Origin: a bacterium
Lineage (GTDB): Bacteria; Patescibacteriota; Minisyncoccia; Phycocordibacterales; UBA10002
Length of the DNA: 6,793 nucleotides
Assembly: GCA_030649775.1 (NCBI GenBank)
Contig: JAUSFR010000026.1
Span: forward strand, 1-6,793
Direction of reading: 5' to 3'
Below the pieces are notes generated by a model that did not search any database, was not told where the DNA came from, and saw only the letters and a list, made by a program, of their open reading frames with translations. This document shows positions 1 through 3,997 of the stretch, one piece after another (within the stretch, counting starts at the first letter, position 1; each line of letters starts with the position of its first letter). Position numbers and translations under genes: made by a program.

Positions 1-1582
1 CCAGAGTTTTGGAGGTTTTGTCGATGACGTTGTTTACGGTGTTGTTAATACCGAGAGCGATAGTGTCTACGGTATTGTTTACCGTGTCGTAGATACCGAC
101 GGCCAGAGACTCGGCTGCTTTGGTGAAGGTGTCGGTGAAGGAAGACCAGACGGAGGCCGCCAGAGTTTCTACGTTGGTGGAGAAGAGAGAGGAGAGAGTG
201 GCGGAGGAAGAATCAATGGTGGAGGTGAGAGCGGAAGAGAAAGCGGTGGTGAAGTTGGAAGCGAGGGAGAGGGAGGAGGAAGTGAAAGCGCGAGTAGTGT
301 CACTCAGAGAATGACCGAGGCCTTTGAGGTTTTGGGCTACGTGAGATTTCGGGGAGAAAAGAGAGAGGTAGGAGTTTCCGAGATTGGAAAGGGAGGAGCC
401 CGCAGTGGAAGCAAGAGAGCTAAGTGATGATGGTATGCCGGAAAAACCCCTACCTAAGACTTTAAACGAATTAACCGAATTTTCGGTAAGAGATAAAACC
501 GCCGTTTCGTAAGTGGAGGAGAGAGAATTCGAGAAACGCGCGCCCGACACGACAAGCGAAAGAGTCTCGTCTCCGACGGTAGTGAATCCCACTTTCGCGT
601 ATGAAATAAGTTCCGAAGCTTTACGGTTGAGAGCGACGATAGCCTTTTTCGGAGAGAGCGCCTCCGAGAGGTTTTCCGCGCCGGAGGAAACTCCCGTTCC
701 AATCGTGTTAAAAGCGGCAGTCAACTTTTTTGAAATTATGTTCGGGTATTCTGTCCGACTAAAAGATACGAGACCGAAAATGATAACTCCGGAAAGCGCC
801 AACGAGGAGATTTTTTTGAAAGGGATTGAATGTAATTTTGGTAAGTAGGGAGAAAGTAGCGAGGACGGTGAAACTCGAAGTGGAGATTTTTTCTCCACCG
901 TGCTTGATGGGCACCATCCAACATCGGCTGTTGGATGGTGCCCATCAATTTCAGCCGCAGCCGGAATATTTGAAACGGGCTGGGAGGAAATTTTCTCAAT
1001 CAGCGACTGCGACTTTGGCGAAAGGATTTCGACAACCGGCAGTGGCGAACAAATCGGGGTGCTAGCGATAGTCGGAATAAAAGTGGGAGCGGGTGCGGAC
1101 GGGAGAACCGAAATGATAGGATCCGAGGTTGGAGTTAAAAGAGGGGGAATAGAAATAGGAGAAGGAGCAGGAGCAGGAGAAATTGAAATCGGAATTGAAG
1201 TCTCCAATGAAACGGACAGAGAAAAATCCTTAACGCTCGACACTGCTTCAGCGATAACATTTACAGGAAGTGGTGGCTCCACAACTTCAACCGACTCAGT
1301 CGGTTTTGCCAATGACGATGAGGGAACAATCTCGGAAATAACGGCTTTCGAAAAACCAAGATTAGAAGAGTGCTGAAAAGCCACATCCCTGACATCAAGA
1401 TTAACGAACTCTACAAATCGCAGAAGTGACTCCTTATCAATGAGCCAACGGTTACCGATCATTACCCCACGAATTTTTTGGAGTCGACAAAGCTGGCCAA
1501 TATAATCTTTCGCGTAACCGGTGAGCTTCGCGGCGTCACTAGTCGAAATAAGATTTCCTTCCTTAAAATTAGTTTGGTCCAT
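1..1582 (-). CDS. HTH-transmembrane-Ser/Thr-rich exported protein, 3' end outside window
   Basis: An open frame of 527 codons runs from ATG at 1582 to the left edge with no stop. Residues about 10-55 form a MerR/excisionase-like helix-turn-helix (STSDAAKLTGYAKDYIGQLC, then a wing-like IGNRWLIDKESL). Residues about 95-210 are a Pro/Ser/Ile linker (SPAPAPSP, PSAPAPT). Residues about 258-275 (SSLALSGVIIFGLVSF, preceded by KK) are one membrane segment. The rest is Ser/Thr/Asn-rich, helical-looking and probably exported, ending in two 15-residue repeats. N-terminal HTH plus one membrane span plus a long exterior is, as I recall, a recurrent CPR surface-protein design. The DNA-binding part would be cytoplasmic. 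Function is unknown: a membrane-bound regulator or a surface fibre anchor. A palindrome at 904-948 is translated in frame in the linker. A perfect TATAAT lies 21 nt upstream; no Shine-Dalgarno is seen. Confidence 0.85.
   Translation of the reverse strand, partial: MDQTNFKEGNLISTSDAAKLTGYAKDYIGQLCRLQKIRGVMIGNRWLIDKESLLRFVEFVNLDVRDVAFQHSSNLGFSKAVISEIVPSSSLAKPTESVEVVEPPLPVNVIAEAVSSVKDFSLSVSLETSIPISISPAPAPSPISIPPLLTPTSDPIISVLPSAPAPTFIPTIASTPICSPLPVVEILSPKSQSLIEKISSQPVSNIPAAAEIDGHHPTADVGWCPSSTVEKKSPLRVSPSSLLSPYLPKLHSIPFKKISSLALSGVIIFGLVSFSRTEYPNIISKKLTAAFNTIGTGVSSGAENLSEALSPKKAIVALNRKASELISYAKVGFTTVGDETLSLVVSGARFSNSLSSTYETAVLSLTENSVNSFKVLGRGFSGIPSSLSSLASTAGSSLSNLGNSYLSLFSPKSHVAQNLKGLGHSLSDTTRAFTSSSLSLASNFTTAFSSALTSTIDSSSATLSSLFSTNVETLAASVWSSFTDTFTKAAESLAVGIYDTVNNTVDTIALGINNTVNNVIDKTSKTL
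14..103 (-). repeat. Two tandem 45-bp (15-residue) coding repeats
   Basis: Adjacent units read AVGIYDTVNNTVDTI (103-59) and ALGINNTVNNVIDKT (58-14), so the period is 15 residues. They lie in the exported part of the HTH-transmembrane protein and may continue beyond the left edge. The pattern of Val/Ile and Asn/Thr suggests repeated amphipathic helices. Confidence 0.6.
904..948. repeat. 19-bp perfect inverted repeat inside a coding region
   Basis: Arms 904-922 and 930-948 are perfectly complementary and enclose a 7-nt loop (ATCGGCT). The element is translated in frame within the linker before the membrane segment (residues about 212-227, including DGHHPTADVGWCPS). The 11-mer TGTTGGATGGT (929-939) in this element occurs again at 2801-2811 beside another palindrome. 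This fits a dispersed palindromic repeat inserted where extra residues are tolerated. Confidence 0.8.
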
Positions 1583-1602
1583 CACTTGTCTTTGTTCAAA
1601 CA

Positions 1603-1608
1603 ATTATA
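1603..1608 (-). promoter_or_regulatory. -10 box for the HTH-transmembrane gene
   Basis: The minus strand reads TATAAT 21 nt before the ATG at 1582, placing transcription start near 1596 and giving a leader of about 14 nt. No good -35 box is visible at 16-18 bp, so it may need an activator; phased repeats lie 50-100 bp upstream. Confidence 0.55.
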
Positions 1609-1657
1609 CTTTAAATTGGTGCCGAAAAGCGGAAAAATGTGTGGATAATTAAGGGGT

Positions 1658-1704
1658 TCTCGTTAACACGATATTTTCTCTCGTGAACACGAGAAATAAT
1701 CTCG
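1658..1704. promoter_or_regulatory. Phased operator-like repeats upstream of the HTH gene
   Basis: TCTCGTTAACACGA (1658-1671) and TCTCGTGAACACGA (1679-1692) match at 13 of 14 bases and start 21 bp apart; a third partial copy (TCTCG, 1700-1704) keeps the same spacing. The second copy is also a dyad, TCTCGTG-AA-CACGAGA. Two-helical-turn spacing upstream of a promoter is what cooperative protein binding sites look like. The binder is unknown; the HTH protein just downstream is one candidate. Confidence 0.45.
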
Positions 1705-1731
1705 CATGATGATTTTTAGTCTTTTAAGCCA

Positions 1732-1747
1732 CGTAGACAAGGCTACG
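1732..1747. repeat. Small inverted repeat CGTAG-N6-CTACG
   Basis: Arms 1732-1736 and 1743-1747 enclose ACAAGG. The surrounding words (AAGGCTACGGATGG) resemble short repeats I remember from CPR genomes, but that is recollection. No gene is seen here; the only plus-strand frame is 23 codons (1706-1777) with no recognisable features. Confidence 0.3.
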
Positions 1748-1819
1748 GATGGACCGAGACGGAAAACGAAACACTAAAACTACTTACTGAAAACGAAAGA
1801 GAATAAAAGGTTGTATTTG

Positions 1820-1856
1820 CTCAAAAAGCTCAAGGCCAGACCTTGAGCTTTTTGAG
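1820..1856. terminator. Bidirectional intrinsic terminator
   Basis: A perfect 16-bp inverted repeat (1820-1835 and 1841-1856) has a CCAGA loop. Its core stem GCTCAAGG/CCTTGAGC is flanked by A5 on one side and T5 on the other, so it can stop transcription on both strands. There is no obvious gene feeding into it: the HTH gene starts away from it and the RAYT-like gene starts 310 bp downstream. It may end a short plus-strand transcript from 1650-1820, or be left over from lost genes. Confidence 0.6.
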
Positions 1857-2123
1857 AGTCCAGGGAGCCCCCTCCCGCCGGTTCAAAATTTCATTCACGC
1901 ATAGGATATCTTCGGATGTCTTCGAGAATGTTACAGTATGTTGCGGAACAGTCTTAAAATTAGGCCTTTATTTATAATCTATATCAATGTTTAGTAATCT
2001 TAATTATTATATTGCTGGCCCGGTGTATTTAGTGAGCTAGCACTTATGATTGAACGATCCATTCTGCCCCGACTCAGCCCCCTACTCGACATATCCATTA
2101 TGCAGTGCCAGATTTGTCAATAA
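1857..2123. other. Non-coding gap before the RAYT-like gene
   Basis: No complete gene is seen. The stretch 1960-2020 is AT-rich. The only possible coding trace is the short fragment at 2046-2123, described separately. No tRNA cloverleaf could be built around the T-loop-like GGTTCAAAATT at 1880-1890. Confidence 0.5.
2046..2123 (+). pseudogene. Possible N-terminal remnant of an AAA/DUF4143-type ATPase
   Basis: A 25-codon frame begins MIERSILPRLSPLLD and soon stops (TAA at 2121-2123). This beginning resembles the first residues of the common ATP-binding proteins with a DUF4143 domain (pattern M-I-x-R-x-x-L-x-x-L-x-x-x-L-x), which normally continue to a Walker A motif. Here the frame ends before any such motif, directly beside the dyad and promoter of the RAYT-like gene. 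I infer a gene truncated when that element arrived. The match is short, so chance is quite possible. Confidence 0.25.
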
Positions 2124-2145
2124 CTAAGTTTTTGACAGAACTTAG
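2124..2145. promoter_or_regulatory. Operator-like dyad over the RAYT -35 box
   Basis: CTAAGTT (2124-2130) and AACTTAG (2139-2145) form a perfect 7-bp inverted repeat with an 8-bp centre that contains the -35 hexamer. A protein bound here would block RNA polymerase, so this is a candidate repressor site, possibly autoregulatory. Confidence 0.5.
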
Positions 2146-2159
2146 CCATAATATATAAT
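2132..2159 (+). promoter_or_regulatory. Consensus sigma70-type promoter of the RAYT-like gene
   Basis: TTGACA (2132-2137) and TATAAT (2154-2159) are both perfect, with a 16-bp spacer. Only six bases separate the -10 box from ATG at 2166, so the expected start of transcription falls on or next to the A of ATG. A leaderless mRNA is likely; no Shine-Dalgarno is present. Confidence 0.75.
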
Positions 2160-2165
2160 TGACCT

Positions 2166-2798
2166 ATGAGAAGGATACAAACATCCATTGGTGAGCACTA
2201 TCACGTTTATAATCACGGTAACGACAAACAACTCGTATTTCTCGATGAGCGTGACCAAGCGCGATTTCTTTTTTTGATTCTATATCTCCAATCGGCTCAT
2301 CCGTTACACCATATAACAAGCTACGTGGACTATTTCAAAAAAAATGGGCGCTTTAACGTCAGCGGTAAAATTCTCGACCGTGTCAAAGAAGATATGTTGG
2401 TTGAGGTTGTAAATTTCGTCTTAATGCCGAGCTACTTCCATCTGACGCTCCGTGAAAAATCCAAGGCTGGCATCTCCCGCTATATGCATAAAATTTTGGT
2501 TTCCTATTCTAAATACTTTAACAGTCGACATCGTAGGACGGGACATCTCTTTGCCGGGACGTTCCGGATGAACCTTCTCCAAACCGAACAGGAGGTTTTA
2601 CATCTCTCCGCTCAAATTCACAAGAGTCCGAAGGAGCTGCCCGAGTGGCGAAGCCGCCTCCACCTCTACCCGTGGTCAAGCTACCAGGACTATCTAAAGG
2701 AAAACCGATTCAATCCCCTGCTCTCGATTGGCGCGGTTCGCGGAAAATTCGAAACGGGCGAAGATTACAAAAAATTCGTCGACGCAAGCAAAGCTTAA
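2166..2798 (+). CDS. RAYT-like Y1/IS200-family transposase relative, probably catalytically inactive
   Basis: The 210-aa protein matches the REP-associated tyrosine transposase pattern: YHVYNHGNDKQ near the start (residues 11-22), F-L-D-E-R-D (25-30), an HUH-region strand (VVNFVLMPSYFHLTLRE, 81-97), GISRYMHKILVSYSKYFN (102-119), GHLFAGTFR (126-134) and HLSAQIHKSP (146-155). Active members have MPNHFHL, with both histidines binding metal; here the first is Tyr90 and only His92 remains. The catalytic tyrosine expected in the R-Y-I-H-x-N-P segment is Gln150, and Asn is Ser154. The frame is complete and has a perfect promoter. I infer loss of cleavage with DNA binding possibly kept. It is convergent with the toxin gene, whose stop lies 23 bp away. 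The start is fixed by the promoter and family N-terminus. Confidence 0.85.
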   Translation: MRRIQTSIGEHYHVYNHGNDKQLVFLDERDQARFLFLILYLQSAHPLHHITSYVDYFKKNGRFNVSGKILDRVKEDMLVEVVNFVLMPSYFHLTLREKSKAGISRYMHKILVSYSKYFNSRHRRTGHLFAGTFRMNLLQTEQEVLHLSAQIHKSPKELPEWRSRLHLYPWSSYQDYLKENRFNPLLSIGAVRGKFETGEDYKKFVDASKA

Positions 2799-2800
2799 TA

Positions 2801-2836
2801 TGTTGGATGGTAATCGGAAGGCTAAGCCTTCCGATT
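2801..2836. repeat. Palindromic element between RAYT and toxin
   Basis: TGTTGGATGGT (2801-2811) is followed by a perfect 12-bp inverted repeat, AATCGGAAGGCT (2812-2823) and AGCCTTCCGATT (2825-2836), with a single central base. The same 11-mer lies in the palindrome at 904-948. The right arm encodes the last toxin residues and the centre supplies its TAG stop. There is no T-run, so it is a poor terminator, but it could serve as a REP-like hairpin next to the RAYT gene. Confidence 0.7.
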
Positions 2837-3049
2837 CTCAAAGAATACGAGACGGTAGTGGTAGTCGATGCTGCACGCATAGAGTCCTTTTAGTCTTCCC
2901 GAAAGCTGATGCGTTTTGAGCCCTGTCGAGAAAGGATCGGCACATAAGACATGCAGGATTAACTGAATTTTCCTGCCCAAAGAAACGTGTTGCTTTACAA
3001 ACACGCGTAACTTTTTTTCAAAAGAAGAAGAAACGACGAGAGTTCTCAT
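2822..3049 (-). CDS. YafQ/RelE-type mRNA interferase toxin, C-terminally truncated
   Basis: The 75-aa protein has the RelE/ParE-fold toxin pattern: SFEKKLRVFVKQH (residues 9-21), ADPFSTGLKTHQLSGRLKGL (37-56) and ACSIDYHYRLVFF (58-70). Relatives of this type are usually about 85-92 aa and finish with a strand and a loop such as D-I-G-T-H-D-x-V-Y, whose histidine is catalytic in YafQ. Here the protein stops after FFENRKA, encoded by the palindrome at 2812-2836, and no other frame restores the missing part. It is therefore probably inactive, or an antitoxin-binding remnant. ATG overlaps the antitoxin stop (ATGA), indicating translational coupling. Confidence 0.8.
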   Translation of the reverse strand: MRTLVVSSSFEKKLRVFVKQHVSLGRKIQLILHVLCADPFSTGLKTHQLSGRLKGLYACSIDYHYRLVFFENRKA

Positions 3050-3222
3050 TTTCTCAAAGAAGAGAAAAGCTCTTTTACACTTTTATACTCTTTAGATTTT
3101 CCATCCTTTATCTCCGAGATACTGGCAAAAGTCTCAAGCTCAAAAAGCCTCTTTTTACCTTTAGCAACAAAGGCTTCTGTCTCCCGCATGACTTTTTGAA
3201 GTTTTCGGAGAGAGATATTCAT
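3046..3222 (-). CDS. Short antitoxin partner of the YafQ/RelE-type toxin
   Basis: A 58-aa frame starts MNISLRKLQKVMRETEAFVA and ends KSVKELFSSLRK. It is small, charged and lies directly before the toxin; its TGA overlaps the toxin ATG by four bases (ATGA). Small basic/acidic helices ending in a short toxin-wrapping tail fit a type II antitoxin, but I cannot assign a specific family. The extended -10 box six bases before ATG selects this start over the internal ATG at 3189 and suggests a leaderless mRNA. Confidence 0.7.
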   Translation of the reverse strand: MNISLRKLQKVMRETEAFVAKGKKRLFELETFASISEIKDGKSKEYKSVKELFSSLRK

Positions 3223-3228
3223 AGGTGC

Positions 3229-3236
3229 AGTATATC
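3229..3236 (-). promoter_or_regulatory. Extended -10 box of the toxin-antitoxin operon
   Basis: The minus strand reads TGATATACT, an extended -10 (TG-N-TATACT), with GCACCT before ATG at 3222. The six-base distance and the ACCTATG context are the same as at the RAYT gene, and place transcription start at the A of ATG. A -35 match (TTCAGT, 3257-3252) is weak. Confidence 0.5.
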
Positions 3237-3260
3237 AAAAAATCCTCAAAAACTGAATGG

Positions 3261-3280
3261 CCTGTCTGCCGATAGGCAGG
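3261..3280. repeat. Short palindromic repeat CTGCC-GATA-GGCAG
   Basis: CTGCC (3266-3270) and GGCAG (3275-3279) enclose GATA. I recall this word, often seen as translated LSADRQAG, as a frequent dispersed repeat in CPR assemblies; this is memory, not a search. It lies between the antitoxin promoter and the decayed surface-protein tail. Confidence 0.5.
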
Positions 3281-3363
3281 GACTAAGAAGTCTCCGGAGT
3301 CGGCGTTGCCTCGCCAGAGCTCGGAGCGGAGGCAGGCTCTTCTGTCGGCGTCTCCTCTCCCGT

Positions 3364-3410
3364 CCCCTCCTCAGTTGAGGAGGGGTGGCCGGAGGCCGGG
3401 GTGGTGGTGC
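3364..3410. repeat. Palindromic repeat CCCCTCCTCA-GT-TGAGGAGGGG with GC-rich extension
   Basis: A perfect 10-bp inverted repeat (3364-3373 and 3376-3385) is followed by GGTGGCCGGAGGCCGGGGTG, itself containing GGCC-GGA-GGCC. I remember repeats of this form (CTCC...GGAGGGGTGGCC) from many draft bacterial genomes, including CPR. It interrupts the decayed surface tail. Confidence 0.6.
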
Positions 3411-3443
3411 GAAATTGACTTGGCCTCTGTGATATTCTTTCCG

Positions 3444-3465
3444 TGCCGAAGTTGCAATCTCGGCA
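3444..3465. repeat. Inverted repeat TGCCGA-N10-TCGGCA, GTTGCAA family
   Basis: Arms TGCCGA (3444-3449) and TCGGCA (3460-3465) enclose AGTTGCAATC. It aligns with 5168-5188 in the nuclease gene (TGCCGATGTTGCAACTTCGG) and shares its core with the GCAACATCGGCA words on the right. Here it encodes AEIATSA, in the nuclease TEVATSA. Confidence 0.55.
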
Positions 3466-3498
3466 AAAGGTTCGGATGCTGTAGGCACCACGGCAACA

Positions 3499-3939
3499 TC
3501 AGGCACCGGGACGTTTCAACTTCGCCAGATTCTGATCCGCCTGCCGGAACTTCTGCCATGATTTTTCAAGCCTGAACATTTTGCCGCGCAGGTCCATATA
3601 GCGCCCCGAAAGCTCATCAAGCAAGTCAGTGATGAATTGCTTTCCGTAGATACCCTTCACCTGTTCCAAATAGACGATCATTTTGTTACAGCCGAGCATT
3701 CCCTTTTCAAGCGTCGCGACCGCGACCTTGAAATCCGAGAATCGCATACCGTGTGCTTCCGCGATATAGAGCGGAATCGAGAGCGCACAATTGGTCATAC
3801 CCTCCAGCAAGTCGTACTTCAGTTGTATTAGCTTCGGCTTTACGTCAGTGGAGTACACGACGGCACAATCCAACGTCTTTTGATAGACTTCCAAGTCGCG
3901 GAAACTTCGTATTGGCTTTTTTGGTCTAAACTTAAACAT
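3499..3939 (-). CDS. Four-helix-bundle protein of the 23S rRNA-intervening-sequence (S23) family
   Basis: The 146-aa protein shows the family signatures SFRDLEVYQKTLDCAVVY (residues 12-29) and SIPLYIAEAHGMRFSDF (54-70), equal to the usual SIPSNIAEGHGR, followed by two more predicted helices (TLEKGMLGCNKMIVYLEQV, LLDELSGRYMDLRGKMF). Members form pentameric bundles; their role is not settled, though genes were first found in 23S rRNA intervening sequences and are now found widely beside mobile and repeat elements. The last 15 or so residues (ADQNLAKLKRPGA) are beyond the family core and come from repeat DNA. The stop TGA is created by the extra base A3501; without it the frame would run on into the decayed tail. 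It lies 58 nt after the nuclease gene, across a 48-bp palindrome. Confidence 0.8.
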   Translation of the reverse strand: MFKFRPKKPIRSFRDLEVYQKTLDCAVVYSTDVKPKLIQLKYDLLEGMTNCALSIPLYIAEAHGMRFSDFKVAVATLEKGMLGCNKMIVYLEQVKGIYGKQFITDLLDELSGRYMDLRGKMFRLEKSWQKFRQADQNLAKLKRPGA

Positions 3940-3948
3940 TTGCCGGTG

Positions 3949-3996
3949 CTGTAGACATCAGGTGTCCACAAACTTGTGGACACCTGATGTCTACAG
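3949..3996. repeat. Near-complete 48-bp palindrome between nuclease and four-helix genes
   Basis: Arms 3949-3971 and 3974-3996 (23 bp each) are perfectly complementary around AC. It begins one base after the nuclease stop and ends nine bases before the four-helix ATG, filling the intergenic space. No T-run follows on either strand, so it is not a standard terminator. In RNA it would be an extremely stable hairpin that could protect the upstream mRNA end or hinder translation of the downstream gene; as DNA it could be a single-strand transposase substrate. Confidence 0.85.
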
Positions 3997-3997
3997 A

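Larger units (their letters stand above)
3283..3506 (-). pseudogene. Decayed C-terminal tail of a surface protein
   Basis: One frame reads PDVAVVPTASEPFAEIATSA from 3503 down. A second frame, further down, reads TTTPASGHPSSTEEGTGEET and ends EATPTPETS followed by TAG at 3283-3285. Both resemble the surface protein at 6131-6793, which has SADVAVEPSASE and ends in an acidic Pro/Thr/Glu tail. At DNA level 3473-3510 matches 6274-6310 closely, with one extra base (A3501) here. The frames are broken between these parts, and two palindromic repeats (3364-3385, 3444-3465) lie within. I infer a frameshifted relic; it is probably not expressed as one protein. Confidence 0.5.

Noticed and set aside
900..1376. 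Plus-strand frame of 158 codons rich in Gly/Glu/Ile
   Set aside because: Complement of the Pro/Ser linker of the HTH-membrane protein; the repetitive composition explains its openness.
1658..1704. CRISPR-like array
   Set aside because: Only two full units of 14 bp with 7-bp gaps; too short for repeats and spacers, and no cas genes in the window.
1706..1777. Short plus-strand frame of 23 codons before the bidirectional terminator
   Set aside because: No ribosome site, no promoter and no recognisable sequence; a chance frame is more likely.
1875..1900. T-loop-like GGTTCAAAATT suggesting a tRNA
   Set aside because: No T-stem, acceptor or anticodon arm can be paired around it.
3246..3506. GTG-started frame of 86 codons read as an intact protein
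   Set aside because: Its second half (RRGRERRRRQKS...) is the wrong-frame reading of an acidic tail and of palindromic repeats; treated as a frameshifted relic.
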